DNA of 64,000 nucleotides, taken from positions 135,422,001 through 135,486,000 of the forward strand of contig NC_060213.1 in assembly GCF_021130785.1 (NCBI RefSeq). The letters are read 5' to 3'. The notes under the pieces are model-generated. The model had not been told where the DNA came from. It saw nothing but the letters and a program-made list of their open reading frames with translations, and did no database searches. The position numbers were made by a program, and so were the translations under genes. Below are positions 44,801 through 52,772 of the stretch, piece after piece. The first letter of the stretch is position 1. Each line of letters begins with the position of its first letter. This DNA comes from Homalodisca vitripennis (taxonomy: Eukaryota > Arthropoda > Insecta > Hemiptera > Cicadellidae).

Positions 44801-47800
44801 CAAACACTGATAAGCTATCGTCCGATTGATGACGTAACAAGCCGCCTGATTAGTTCCTTTGAACGGACAATTCCTTCATTGATGAAAAATAGTAAACAAC
44901 AAACAACTAAAGAATTCCATTCCATAATCCTTTTATAACGTTCTCCTTTTCCTTGAGAGTAGTTCGAAATAGGGTTAATGATTTCGATTTTGTTTAACTG
45001 TAAACAGGTCTGTCTGCACCTATACATTCCTGACAATTTTGGATGGTTTTTTTTACTTGATTACTCATTATGAGGTTAAATTAAATCTGTTATCCTTCCC
45101 ATAACCAGTGTATCATAGAGGATATTAAAGATTGCTATTAGAGGGGCGAAGTGGAGTAATTTTATAATAATAAAACTGAATTCAAAATATGCCAACGTCA
45201 AAAAACAAAAATAACGAAAAAAAAAACAAAATTTGTTATAACACCTCATTCAGTTTGTTAATTACTAAAAAGAACTAAACGTGTATCTTTACTTTTAAAA
45301 ATGTTTAGAATTGAACGAAATAGTGTGTTTAGAATACACCTATACATTCCTGACAATTCTGAAGGTTTTTTTTACTTGATTACTCACTATGAGGTTAAAT
45401 TAAATCTGTTATTCCTCCCAAATCCAGTGTATCATAGAGGATATTAAAGATTGCTATTAGAGGGGCGAAGTGGAGTAATTTTATAATAATAAAAGTGAAT
45501 TCAAAATATGCCAACGTCAAAAAACTAAAAGAACAAAAAAAACCAAATTTATTATAACGCCTTATTCAGTTTGTTAGTTATTAAAAAGAACTAAACGTTT
45601 ATCTGTATACTTTTAAATGTTTAGAATTCAACGACTATAATGATGTAACACGAAAATAAACTTCCATCACATTGTTATCAAATGAATACCGTACATAAAA
45701 AGCTGACGAAACGATAGGTTATCACAGAAATGCATACCTACATAGTACGTATTAATGCCATAATGTAATACATCGCTCCAACTTTATATAACTGTGACAT
45801 TTTCTCGCCGATGCTGGTTGCATCGATAGGAATATAGTATGAATATAAATGTAACGAATGGTCTCAAAATGTGACGACAATTTGTTATCTAGTTCGGCAA
45901 TATGATTTATTTTTCTCGCAACTATCAATTCTTGGAAGTCTAGCATAGATTATCGACATAGTTTTGATCCATTTGTGTAGAATGATCCAGGATTTGAGTC
46001 CCGGGAGATGGATGTGGATCGACCTCGTTTTTAAATACCGTTTATTAAATATACCAATATGTGGAAGATGTGGACTGATTTCAATAAATCTGTAAAAGGA
46101 TTTCATTGCTACGAATTTGATCAGGGACGTAGCCAGCGAGGAGGTCCAAGGGGTCCGGACCCCTCCCCAAAATTTTCGATGACTTTTTTTAGTAAACTAT
46201 TATTATTATTTAATTAATTCCGTATTAATAACATGTACGTCTGAAAGACCGATCGTTCTCAACAAAGAAATCAAGAACATTTTAAGGAACAAAATGGGGC
46301 TTAGGCCTACTCTCTGTCCACTACGGGAAAATATCAGTTGTCTGGAACCCCCATTGTTTCCAGGCTACATTCTTGAATCTGTATTAAACAAAGCAACAGC
46401 TTCTTATATCGTTAATACACTCGTCACCAACTTAATAAAGTGTATGCAAATCTATGTTGCGATAGATAATGTGAACTAATTAGGTTATTTACTTCCTACA
46501 ATATTATATTAGCGACCGTCTTCTCTGAGAATACCTAAAAAGGGGGAATTTTAAACTTCATAGGTCGAAGGTGTATTGACCAAGCAAGCAATAGAAAATG
46601 CAAGATTTAGTTGATGTATTATTTTGAGATATATATATGTTTATAATGAAAAAGAAAGAAGGTTATAACTATAATTGTGTATTGTAGACTCTTGGAGCAA
46701 TTGGAAATTCTTTAAATATTATTAAATATTAATAAAAACACTACTTTTCCAAATTGTTTATTATTTTGGGCGAGGCCTTTCAAAACCAAAGGTTTCATCT
46801 TCAGGCAACTCCACAAATAAATATTTACATATTGTTTGTTAAAATTAATATTAAATTAACATATGGTGTAAAATGTAAATACAAAAATTTTGGAAATATT
46901 TCAGCCAGTATGAAAAAATTATATTTGACTAGAGTTTAATTTTTGAATAAATTCAGAAGAAAGAAGATTGGAATTTTCAATAGGGCCCTCTTCATTGTTC
47001 ATGAGTTTTTCTTTACTTCTGTTTATGTATAGTGTTTCCCAAGCATTCAAGTTCATTGGTTTTGTTATTTCTTTTATTAATTTTAGATTTGTAATTGATG
47101 TTCTGTGTCCTGATTCAATGCAGTGCTTGGCTACAGCAGATTTGTCAACTCTTCCATATTTTGTGTGTGATAAATGCTCTTTAAATCGTGTTTTTATTGT
47201 TCTTTTTGTTTGTCCAATATAAATTTTGTCACAGTCATTGCATCCAATTTCATAAATTCCCGATTTACTATCATTTGAAATTTTGTCCTTAGGGTTTCCT
47301 AAAATTTGGGATAATTTGTTGCTTGTTCTGTGAGTGACAGTTTTATTTGTATGCTTTTTAAAAGTTTTGCATATTTGGTTTGAAAAAGTGCTGTATGTTG
47401 TGCAAATAAATTCATGTTTTGTGTCTTCAGGTGGTCTTAATGTTGTCTTATCTTTTCTACTTTTTCTTTTTAAAGCTTGTTTTAGTATATTGTCAATGAG
47501 TTGTGTAGTGTAACCATTGAACATAGCAATAGATTTGATGTAATTTAGTTCTTTCTTGTAGTTTTCTGTTGAAAGTGGTGTATTTAACAGTCTATAAATC
47601 ATTGAATTAAATGTTGCTCTTTTTTGTGCAGAAGGATGGTTAGATTCATTGATGATGAACCTATCTGTATGAGTTGGTTTTCTGTAGATATCAAATTCAA
47701 ATTTTGTTTCATTTCTAATAACTAATACGTCTAAAAATGGGATACTATTGTTTTGTTCAATTTCATATGTAAATTTAATAGTAGGGTAAAACGAATTTAG

Positions 47801-49197
47801 AGTTGTGATAAAATCTTGTATGTTTTCATTTTTATTAAATATTGCAAAAATATCATCGACGTATCTTATCCATTTTGTGGAGTTGCCTGAAGATGAAACC
47901 TTTGGTTTTGAAAGGCCTCGCCCAAAATAATAAACAATTTGGAAAAGTAGTGTTTTTATTAATATTTAATATAATTGTGTAGTTAAATGCACGAGTTTAG
48001 AGGACAACTGCTCAGATGTAGCTTCCAAGTCCTTTACCAATCACGATTTGGCGGGCTTGCGCTACCCAAATGTAAACTACCCAACCAATGTAAGCCTGTT
48101 GGTTGGACTTTAACCAATATGTTTTTATTTTAATTCTTAGTATCAAACAATCTAATGAATTCACAATTGTAATTAATCCTTCCTTATAAGTAAAATTACA
48201 TAATTGAAAGAGAAATGTAGCATTTTCTCCGACCGTTTAGGGGGGGGGGGTTTACCCCCCACGCCCCTTCTAAGTAGCCTACGGCCCTGTTTTACTTGTA
48301 TTTTGAGAGAATGTCTGTGTGGACGTAGTTTACGATGCTTTTAATAATTTCAATGGTGATATATTGAAATATATGTGGGAGTGTGTCCTGAAAATAAAAC
48401 AGACAAGCTTTAATATAATATGGTGTCCATAATCTGTTAGCATATAACTTATTAATAATAACTGAAGCGATGTAATTTGTGTTATTATTTGTAAAACGTT
48501 ACGGTATAGATGAAAGAACTCAAAATCATTATGTAACGCTTTGTTTTTTTTATCAAATTGAGGTGTTCTATATAAAAACGTGATTGCTCGATGAAAAATG
48601 TACTTAAGTTAACATATAGTGAAGTATCCGGAAACTTAGAAAATATACCCACACACTAAATTTGGTCCGATTTGGTCAATTAGTTTAATCGTCCTTGCTG
48701 AAAGCTTACATTGTTGCGAAAAACTCCATTTTTAGTTGTGGAAATCTCAGAATCGATTCTTGAGATTTCAATCTGAAATATCAGAGTGAATAATTTTGCA
48801 AGTGATGGAAATTCTTATTGCTCGAGCTCAATATGTATGGAAGACACGTAAAAAACTTAGTAGGAAATTCTTTTTAAATAACGAATTCGCAATCGGATTG
48901 GTCAAGAATGTTCAACCAAGATATTTATTAAACTCATGCATAAACACAGTGGACTGTAATCGTGTTTTGTTTTTATAGATACAGTAAAGTTTTGATAACA
49001 TTCCAAAGATGGAGCGTAATTACCATACAATGCAGATCATTACGATAGTACTAAGCTTTTGCTACAATGAGCCAACGTGTGTTTAGCAACACTTTAACAT
49101 TTTATTGTATGATAAAACCAACGTAGATTTGTCATCTCCTTACCTCCTCTGGTAGTTTGCTGGGGCCGGCCCCGAAGTTAATGACTTTGGCCGACAT
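23745..49197 (-). CDS. PSAT1: Phosphoserine aminotransferase, complete spliced gene (8 exons)
   Basis: Eight minus-strand exons (49197-49144, 38960-38830, 37178-37063, 35746-35585, 32017-31923, 30293-30124, 24930-24673, 23847-23745) have GT-AG borders and compatible phases and sum to 1089 bp, 362 residues plus stop; animal PSAT1 proteins are about 370. The enzyme is a cytosolic class-V PLP aminotransferase that converts 3-phosphohydroxypyruvate plus glutamate to O-phosphoserine. Key motifs: [10 protein letters not shown] at the N-terminus, [22 protein letters not shown] (PLP-phosphate contact), [36 protein letters not shown], then [12 protein letters not shown] with the PLP-binding Lys, [25 protein letters not shown]. 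All expected blocks are present in order. Its introns total about 24 kb and contain LINEs B and C, a Penelope-like element, a 3-kb minisatellite and MITEs. Confidence 0.97.
23981..24511. mobile_element. Fold-back MITE with CAGGGTGTC end, right end lost
   Basis: CAGGGTGTCTCGTAACTCTC at 23981 is a common terminus of mariner-related MITEs. Inside, about 24293-24349 (AGAGGATTTTATCACAAATC...) is complemented at about 24454-24511, forming a large palindrome. No matching right terminus was seen. Located in PSAT intron 7 of the gene, between the last two exons. Confidence 0.6.
24673..24930 (-). CDS. PSAT1: PSAT exon 7
   Basis: Acceptor GGTGGTTGCAG before 24930; donor GTGCGG after 24673. It encodes [40 protein letters not shown] and [10 protein letters not shown]. 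Both ends split an Arg/Ser codon after two bases, matching exons 6 and 8. Confidence 0.96.
24980..25318 (+). pseudogene. LINE B ORF1 remnant (end of SGNH-esterase domain)
   Basis: Reads [20 protein letters not shown], the last conserved block of the SGNH/GDSL hydrolase fold (Asp and His of the triad region, D..LH..HGMH.N..G). The same block occurs in LINE C (32755-32815). The nucleophile Ser block is lost by truncation. Esterase domains in ORF1 are known from CR1/L2-type LINEs. Confidence 0.7.
25617..26340 (+). pseudogene. LINE B endonuclease remnant
   Basis: Broken frames read [14 protein letters not shown] and ISLNEHWF (catalytic-Glu block), [13 protein letters not shown] text near 25825, [10 protein letters not shown] (where GGDFN is usual), then [20 protein letters not shown] and LSDHRALLI. 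The motif order is that of the LINE endonuclease. Multiple stops. Confidence 0.7.
26373..28398 (+). pseudogene. LINE B linker and reverse transcriptase, frameshifted
   Basis: Linker [20 protein letters not shown] at about 26550-26615. [22 protein letters not shown] and [20 protein letters not shown] (27126-27300), [16 protein letters not shown], then motif A near 27420 (CDLPRPLTV, one frame off DLSKAFD), motif [21 protein letters not shown], motif [11 protein letters not shown] and, further on, the C-terminal HNRLNSG...[11 protein letters not shown] block. At least six frame changes. Confidence 0.75.
29166..29385 (+). mobile_element. hAT-like MITE copy 3 with perfect 8-bp TSD
   Basis: CAAGGACGTAGTCAG at the left and TAGTTACGTTCTTG at the right are imperfect inverted termini. 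Flanks are GTCACCTG (29158-29165) and GTCACCTG (29386-29393), a perfect 8-bp target duplication, which is characteristic of hAT transposons. 220 bp, non-coding. In PSAT intron 6. Confidence 0.9.
29731..29937 (+). mobile_element. hAT-like MITE copy 4 with perfect 8-bp TSD
   Basis: CAAGGATGTAGCCAGCGAGG to CCTGGCTACGCTCTTG, flanked by ACTTCAGC on both sides (29723-29730 and 29938-29945). 207 bp. With copy 3 this fixes the element ends and the 8-bp duplication of the family. Confidence 0.92.
30124..30293 (-). CDS. PSAT1: PSAT exon 6 (PLP-lysine exon)
   Basis: Acceptor TTTCTTGCAG before 30293; donor GTCAGC after 30124. It encodes [20 protein letters not shown] (Lys of AQKN forms the Schiff base with PLP), then IVRRDLLG and [10 protein letters not shown]. 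Enters in phase 0, leaves in phase 2. Confidence 0.97.
30294..31922. other. PSAT intron 5, no gene recognised
   Basis: A stretch at about 30485-30560 (GGGCCATACTCAATTTTGGC and following GC-rich text) looks like a transposon end but is unmatched in the window. A short direct repeat (GCAGTATAAGGC.TACAAACTGTGA.AAGTAA) lies at 31103-31168. Otherwise featureless AT-rich intron. Confidence 0.4.
31923..32017 (-). CDS. PSAT1: PSAT exon 5
   Basis: Acceptor TTTGTTACAG before 32017; donor GTACGG after 31923. It encodes [20 protein letters not shown] and [12 protein letters not shown]. The ADMSSN block precedes the PLP-Lys exon, as in all PSATs. Confidence 0.96.
32365..32830 (+). pseudogene. LINE C ORF1, SGNH/GDSL esterase-like domain
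   Basis: Reads [19 protein letters not shown] (Ser block, after a stop at 32365-32367), [15 protein letters not shown] (Gly block), then, one frame on, [15 protein letters not shown] (Asn-Asp block), [16 protein letters not shown] and [17 protein letters not shown] (Asp/His block). All four SGNH blocks are visible in order. Comparable esterases in CR1/L2 ORF1 are known. One frameshift and a terminal stop make this copy inactive. Confidence 0.8.
33070..33730 (+). pseudogene. LINE C endonuclease domain, frameshifted
   Basis: Reads [20 protein letters not shown], then a frame change, then [63 protein letters not shown], then [10 protein letters not shown] in yet another frame and SDHVGF. Same family as LINE A's endonuclease. 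Confidence 0.8.
34180..34710 (+). pseudogene. LINE C reverse transcriptase N-terminal part
   Basis: Pieces in changing frames: [73 protein letters not shown] text and [15 protein letters not shown]. The catalytic palm motifs are absent because the element is cut at about 34712. Confidence 0.7.
34715..35584. other. PSAT intron 4 remainder, with a GC-richer insert of unknown origin
   Basis: From 34715 to about 34945 the sequence is less AT-rich and open on the minus strand for 61 codons (Ser-rich, [20 protein letters not shown]). It directly abuts the broken end of LINE C and may be part of another transposon. The rest is AT-rich intron with no recognised feature. Confidence 0.35.
35585..35746 (-). 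CDS. PSAT1: PSAT exon 4
   Basis: Acceptor GTTATCGTAG before 35746; donor GTAACT after 35585. It encodes [20 protein letters not shown], the [20 protein letters not shown] block and ETVHG. Phase 1 at both ends. Confidence 0.96.
35747..37062. other. PSAT intron 3
   Basis: Holds one hAT-like MITE (36708-36961, listed). Nothing else recognised. Confidence 0.5.
36708..36961 (+). mobile_element. hAT-like MITE copy 5
   Basis: CAAGGACGTAGCCAGCGAGG to CCTGACTACGTTTTTG, 254 bp. The flanks ATAACAAT and ATAACATG are a near-match 8-bp duplication. Internal marks of the family are all present. Confidence 0.88.
37063..37178 (-). CDS. PSAT1: PSAT exon 3
   Basis: Acceptor GTGAATTTCAG before 37178; donor GTGAGC after 37063. 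It encodes [39 protein letters not shown]. The QGGGTG loop contacts PLP phosphate. Confidence 0.97.
37452..37649. repeat. 66-bp tandem repeat, three units
   Basis: ATGTAACACAAATGCATT-type unit starts at 37452, 37518 and 37584, each with a GGTGATAGCTTTTGTTA block and ending AATAAATGGCATG. Intronic in PSAT intron 2. Confidence 0.85.
37660..38829. other. PSAT intron 2 remainder
   Basis: Two overlapping minus-strand frames at 37779-38181 are not recognised. Around 38330-38665 the plus strand has coding-like text ([45 protein letters not shown]) broken by a frame change, possibly a relic of a transposon or processed gene that I cannot name. Confidence 0.3.
38830..38960 (-). CDS. PSAT1: PSAT exon 2
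   Basis: Acceptor ATATATGTTACAG before 38960; donor GTTAGT after 38830. It encodes [40 protein letters not shown] and RKLL. The acceptor lies a few bases from the edge of a 3-kb minisatellite, which therefore supplies the polypyrimidine/branch region. Confidence 0.96.
38963..41945. repeat. 29-bp minisatellite array, about 100 units
   Basis: Head-to-tail units with consensus ATTCCAAGATTGAGAGTCAA plus GCAACATAC, 29 bp, over about 2.98 kb. Units vary at a few fixed positions (CATTCC/CACTCC/CAGTCC; GAGAGCC/GAGAGTC/GAGGGGC/GATAGTC; CAACATAC/CAATATGC/TAACATAC). Certain variant strings recur as blocks (for example the run with GATTACGAGCCAAGC, seen near 39535, 39680, 39825, 40315, 40725 and 41040), showing higher-order duplication. 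Long Cys/Leu-rich open frames on the minus strand are by-products of a stop-poor unit. It lies in PSAT intron 1 and touches exon 2. Confidence 0.95.
41955..42135 (-). mobile_element. hAT-like MITE copy 6 (internally deleted)
   Basis: Reverse orientation: CAAGAACGAGGTCCCATTTT at the left has lost about 50 bp next to the terminus; the right end CCTCGCTGGCTACGTCCTTG is intact. It joins the minisatellite edge directly, so the array may have expanded from or into this copy. Confidence 0.85.
42295..42877. mobile_element. Fold-back MITE (583 bp) with TA target duplication
   Basis: CAGGGTGTCCCAAAATTACA at 42295 is mirrored by the right terminus ending CACCCTG at 42877. The two arms (about 275 and 270 bp) are nearly perfect complements with a short AT-rich centre. 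TATA flanks both ends, consistent with the TA duplication of Tc1/mariner elements. No ORF. It could fold into one hairpin across its whole length. Confidence 0.88.
42880..44218. other. PSAT intron 1, mostly unassigned
   Basis: ACAGGGTGTTTAGTAACTAG at 43737 looks like the left end of another mariner-related MITE, but I found no partner end. The short overlapping frames at 43171-43461 show no domain. Confidence 0.4.
44219..44465 (-). mobile_element. hAT-like MITE copy 7
   Basis: Reverse orientation: CAAGAACGTAGCCAGG at the left, GGTCCGGACTACGTCCTTG at the right, with the family's TTATTTAAATAATAATAAT and GAACGATCTT marks. The 'CTCGCTGG' portion of the right end is lost. No clear TSD. Confidence 0.85.
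45017..45640. repeat. 320-bp tandem duplication
   Basis: CACCTATACATTCCTGACAA recurs 320 bases downstream (45017 and 45337). The match continues through TATGAGGTTAAATTAAATCT, GAGGGGCGAAGTGGAGTAAT and AAAAAGAACTAAACG to the end of each unit. Copies are about 90% alike. Non-coding. Confidence 0.85.
46122..46375 (+). mobile_element. hAT-like MITE copy 8
   Basis: CAGGGACGTAGCCAGCGAGG to CCAGGCTACATTCTTG, 254 bp, with all internal family marks. The flanks AATTTGAT and AATCTGTA are only a weak match as TSD. Confidence 0.87.
46768..46814 (-). ncRNA. Hammerhead-ribozyme-like core in Penelope terminal repeat
   Basis: On the minus strand the sequence GCCTGAAGATGAAACCTTTG then GTTTTGAAAGG contains CUGANGA, a five-pair stem II (AAACC-UUU-GGUUU) and GAAA, the hammerhead core layout. 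The following GGC-CUC-GCC could be a short stem III, but the usual A15.1-U16.1 pair would be A-C, so activity is doubtful. Penelope-like elements are known to carry hammerhead motifs in their terminal repeats. The inverted copy lies at 47877-47923 (+). Confidence 0.5.
46919..47873 (-). pseudogene. Penelope RT C-terminus plus GIY-YIG endonuclease
   Basis: The segment next to the inverted repeat reads [15 protein letters not shown] motif C (YVDD) of Penelope-like elements. It is followed by [30 protein letters not shown] and [10 protein letters not shown]. An unbroken 227-codon frame (47602-46919) then carries [20 protein letters not shown], the GIY-YIG domain [20 protein letters not shown] (with a CxxC-like Cys pair typical of these elements), [21 protein letters not shown] and NAWETLYI. 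Everything N-terminal to motif C is missing, so this copy cannot reverse-transcribe. Confidence 0.9.
47980..49137. other. PSAT intron 1 distal part
   Basis: No gene. A G10 run followed by TTTACCCCCCACGCCCC lies at 48241-48266, resembling a worn transposon terminus. Confidence 0.45.
49144..49197 (-). CDS. PSAT1: PSAT exon 1 (start codon)
   Basis: ATG at 49197-49195 starts [18 protein letters not shown]; donor GTAAGG follows at 49143. [12 protein letters not shown] is the diagnostic N-terminus of the enzyme. Phase 0 into exon 2. Confidence 0.97.
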
Positions 49198-49200
49198 GAT

Positions 49201-49345
49201 GCAGTAGTACAGTGAACTTGCTACAGTCAGTGAACTGTTCACTACGGCCAATCGGCTCGAACTGATCTGTTCGGACCTTGGTCTGTTCTGTAGCCGCGAC
49301 CAAGGTCAGCTGGTTGTACCGTCGTCGCCATCTTGTTCCGGTAAA
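49201..49345 (-). promoter_or_regulatory. Probable PSAT core promoter / 5' UTR with upstream ORF
   Basis: A GC-richer stretch directly upstream of the PSAT start. On the minus strand it contains AACAAGATGGCGACGACGG (a YY1/Pho-like AAGATGGCG element, often at +1 of housekeeping promoters) and CCGATTGGCC (inverted CCAAT box). The ATG inside the first motif (49331) opens a 28-codon upstream frame ending in TAG before the PSAT ATG, if transcription starts upstream of it. No TATA box is obvious. Confidence 0.45.
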
Positions 49346-50165
49346 CTGGTATGACGGTCAATTTCTTCAAGTCATATTACCTCGCTCTTAACCCTTTTAT
49401 AGTTAATTAAAATAAATATTGATGTCTGAACATCGTGAATTAAAAAATACCCGTGCAAATTTAACAGCTTTCATAAAATACTGTAAATTATTACACCGTT
49501 TGGAACATTTAAAAAGTAAAAGATGGAAAGGCAGTACAGTAGCGGGACTGACCGACATAAAAGACTTATAATGGGTTGTGAATAAAATCAAACACAGACT
49601 AAATATGTGGAAAAATAAAATAAAAAATACTGGTGTGAATAAATCTATGACCTAATAATGTATTTATAAATGAATCCAACGTATTCGAATCAAATTGATT
49701 AACTTGCTGCATCATTGAAAGCAGCATTTAAAGGTCATCGGATTCAAAGTTGCATTTCAGCATGTAGGGGAGAGCGGGGCATGTTGAGACAAACTTCAGA
49801 TTTTATTTTTTACATTTTTTGTTTGAATTATTTTGTAATTGGAAAAATACTGATATTATACTTCAATTAGTTGTGCACTTTTCTATGGTATTGACGCTTT
49901 GATTAACTATATATATCTTCCAAAATTAAAATATTTGTTTAATGCTGTAAAGTGTATCAATGTTCCCCACATGGGGGCAAGTTGATACTAGCGAGAGGCA
50001 AGTTGATACAAGTGTATAAATAATAAGCTAATAGACATTAAGGTAGCAAATAATCACTTAATAGACAATCGAAAAAATGTATTAAGCAGAATATAGTACA
50101 AAGGTAACGTAAGACATATTATTAAACTATTTTAAACACACAGTTTATGAGATTGTGTTCATAAC

Positions 50166-50242
50166 CTACTCAGAATCACTGATTACAAAGTCAGATGTAC
50201 AGTGAATACAAGTGTACATTTTACAGTCTTTCCCACATTCTA
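50166..50242 (-). pseudogene. pogo transposase, 3' terminal piece (second half of PHD finger)
   Basis: Read on from the far side of the mariner element and counting one TA, the frame continues from KKWAH into IECGKDCKMYTCIHC and ends at TAG (50168-50166). This supplies the last Cys pairs of a C4HC3 PHD-type zinc finger begun at 52870-52773. Frame and zinc ligands match exactly across the insertion, which dates the mariner insertion after the pogo element. Confidence 0.8.
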
Positions 50243-50806
50243 CAGGGTGATTCAAAACTAAACGGCAATCTCTCGGGAGCTTATTCTATAGCTAAAAACA
50301 AGTAAAAAAGTTCATATAACCATATGCCCGGAAACGCTTCGTTAGCGAGTTACGCCTAGCGAAAGATTTCGCCCGGATTTCAGAACCCTTGGTGAAGTCA
50401 GGCCGTATAAAAATGGTAAAGGTAGTTACAAAGATACAAATACGATTGTTTTTTATGTTTTTATATCTGACAAATTTATTAAAATTCGTCCCAGAGCTGT
50501 AAATGCAATACTTTCAGAGATATCTTACGTAAAACACAAGAATTGGTGCAAAGAAATAACACATTTTTGTGTTTAACGTAAGATTACTTCCATAAATGTT
50601 AAATAAAGGTCATTTTTTTCTTAAACATATTTGTAGAACATTTAATTCTGAAAAGATTCATGTGAATTACTTAGGAAAAAAATTAATAATAGGTATTGAA
50701 ATTTAGCTTTATTTAAAAATAAAACAGACGCACAAAAATGCATATTCTTATCTGCATAAAATATTAACTAATGTTTAGGTTGTGAGTAACAGCTGATCAT
50801 TTATTC
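50243..50806 (+). repeat. Left terminal inverted repeat of the mariner-type element
   Basis: About 564 bp complementary to 52207-52770. Inside are CCGGAAACGCTTCGTTAGCG and GGCGAAAGATTTCGCC-like blocks. One visible mismatch is in TTAAACATATTTGTAG versus its partner CTACAAATCTGTTTAA. Confidence 0.9.
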
Positions 50807-51061
50807 AACACTTTTTATCGTCATATTTTCTTTGCAAAGGTTGGCAATATCAGCTGATCAACAATTAAGTTCATGAAGTAATATTTGAATAACCTTTATG
50901 GAGGTTTTTGTATTGTGGCGTGTGAAGATTGTATTTTGTGAAATCCTGTGATTATTTGGAAATATTTTATACAAGTGTATAAAATATTTTATTAAATATT
51001 TATTTTTAAAATATTTTATTAAATATTTTTATAAAAGTGTATGTAATTATCTTAGTAAATA

Positions 51062-52152
51062 ATGGCAGATAATGTAAATGGTATGTATTCGTTTGAAGAG
51101 TATACGGACATGATACTGATTTACGGCAAAGTTAACAAGAATGGTTTAGCTGCAGTTCAGGAATATCGTGATACTTTTCCACATCGAAGAACACCTGATC
51201 GCAAAACATTTGAAGCTGTGGAGAGACGACTTAGAGAAACTGGTAGCTTTAAACCGAAGCGAATAGATACTGGTCGTCAACGTAGCGCAAGGAACTATAA
51301 TAATGAACAAGCAATAATAAATGCTGTAGAATTATCACCAACCACAAGCACCAGACGATTATCACGTCAGTTAAATATTTGCCAGTCAAGCGTATGGCGG
51401 ACACTTCATGAAGCACAGTTGTACCCATTCCATATAACAGTGTTCAAGACTTATTACCGCAAGATCTTAATAAACGGAAGATGTTCTGCCGCTGGTTAAG
51501 AAGAAATTGTTTACGACATCAGTATTTTCTTCGGCGTATTCTCGTTACTGATGAATCCTGTTTTACTAGAAATGGAATTGTAAATTTTCGTAATACCCAT
51601 ACTTGGGCGTACGACAACCCACATGAAACTGCGACGAGGCATTTTCAACATACATTTTCAGCCAATGTATGGCTTGGTGTTCTGGGTGATAATTTGATTG
51701 GTCCATTTTTCTTCCCTAATCGACTTAATGGAGTAGCGTACTTAAATTTTTTAAGAACAAACCTGCCTACCCTCTTGGAAGATATTCCTGTTCAAAACAG
51801 AATAAATGCAAAGTTTATGCAAGACGGAGCACCTCCACATTTTTCTAATGATGTGAAAAACTATTTAAATGATACATACGGTAGACAATGGATTGGTCGA
51901 AATGGACCAGTAAAATGGCCACCACGTTCTCCTGACCTCACGCCAGCAGACTTTTTCTTATGGGGTTGGATGAAGTCAATTGTTTATTCAAAACGGATTA
52001 ACACCATAGAGGAGTTACGTAATCGCATTACAGAGGCGGCAGAAACTATCAAGAATGCTCCAAACGTTATGAAACGCGCTAGAAAAGAGTGGATTCGTCG
52101 TGCGAAAACGTGCATTGCTAACAACGGAGGACACTTTGAGCAACTATTATAG
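51062..52152 (+). pseudogene. mariner-type transposase with one frameshift
   Basis: The N-terminal frame (51062-51499) has a DUF4817-like HTH region (FEEYTDMILIYGKVNKNG, FPHRRTPDRKTFEAVERRL) and a second HTH (TSTRRLSRQLNICQSSVW). Near 51440 the frame shifts; the alternate frame reads VQDLLPQDLNKRKMFCRWLR and continues through 52152. The DDE/D catalytic blocks follow: LVTDESCFTRNG, then KFMQDGAPPHFS, then PPRSPDLTPADFFLWGWMKS, with 36 residues between the second and third Asp. All catalytic Asp are present, so a single indel inactivates an otherwise well-kept gene. Confidence 0.9.
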
Positions 52153-52206
52153 GTGATTATTACAGTTTTATAAAGGTAAATACATTTTATGTTAATGTTC
52201 AGTCTA

Positions 52207-52770
52207 GAATAAATGATCAGCTGTTACTCACAACCTAAACATTAGTTAATATTTTATGCAGATAAGAATATGCATTTTTGTGCGTCTGTTTTATTTTTAA
52301 ATAAAGCTAAATTTCAATACCTATTATTAATTTTTTTCCTAAGTAATTCACATGAATCTTTTCAGAATTAAATGTTCTACAAATCTGTTTAAGAAAAAAA
52401 TGACCTTTATTTAACATTTATGGAAGTAATCTTACGTTAAACACAAAAATGTGTTATTTCTTTGCACCAATTCTTGTGTTTTACGTAAGATATCTCTGAA
52501 AGTATTGCATTTACAGCTCTGGGACGAATTTTAATAAATTTGTCAGATATAAAAACATAAAAAACAATCGTATTTGTATCTTTGTAACTACCTTTACCAT
52601 TTTTATACGGCCTGACTTCACCAAGGGTTCTGAAATCCGGGCGAAATCTTTCGCTAGGCGTAACTCGCTAACGAAGCGTTTCCGGGCATATGGTTATATG
52701 AACTTTTTTACTTGTTTTTAGCTATAGAATAAGCTCCCGAGAGATTGCCGTTTAGTTTTGAATCACCCTG
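52207..52770 (-). repeat. Right terminal inverted repeat of the mariner-type element
   Basis: Complement of 50243-50806. It begins 55 bases after the transposase stop codon and ends in GAATCACCCTG before the TA duplication. Confidence 0.9.
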
Positions 52771-52772
52771 TA

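Larger units (their letters stand above)
46721..47970 (-). mobile_element. Penelope-like element, 5' truncated, with head-to-head terminal repeats
   Basis: Minus-strand coding from about 47870 to 46919 gives the end of a Penelope-type RT followed by a GIY-YIG endonuclease. A 97-bp sequence is found at 46721-46817 (sense with the element) and inverted at 47874-47970, abutting the truncated RT at the catalytic motif. Inverted 5' copies of the terminal repeat are common in Penelope insertions. The repeat carries a hammerhead-like core. In PSAT intron 1, same strand as PSAT. Confidence 0.85.
50243..52770 (+). mobile_element. mariner/IS630-type transposon with about 560-bp inverted repeats
   Basis: Starts CAGGGTGATTCAAAACTAAA and ends with its complement; flanked by TA (50241-50242, 52771-52772). 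The inverted arms span 50243-50806 and 52207-52770 and are nearly identical. A transposase gene lies between. The long arms show few differences by eye, indicating a recent insertion. Confidence 0.93.

Noticed and set aside
46968..47222. 84-codon plus-strand frame
   Set aside because: Antisense to the intact GIY-YIG frame of the Penelope-like element; hydrophobic text is a by-product.
23740..49197. PSAT as a pseudogene because of its scattered exons and transposon load
   Set aside because: All eight exons are open, GT-AG bounded, phase-compatible and retain every conserved block including the PLP Lys.
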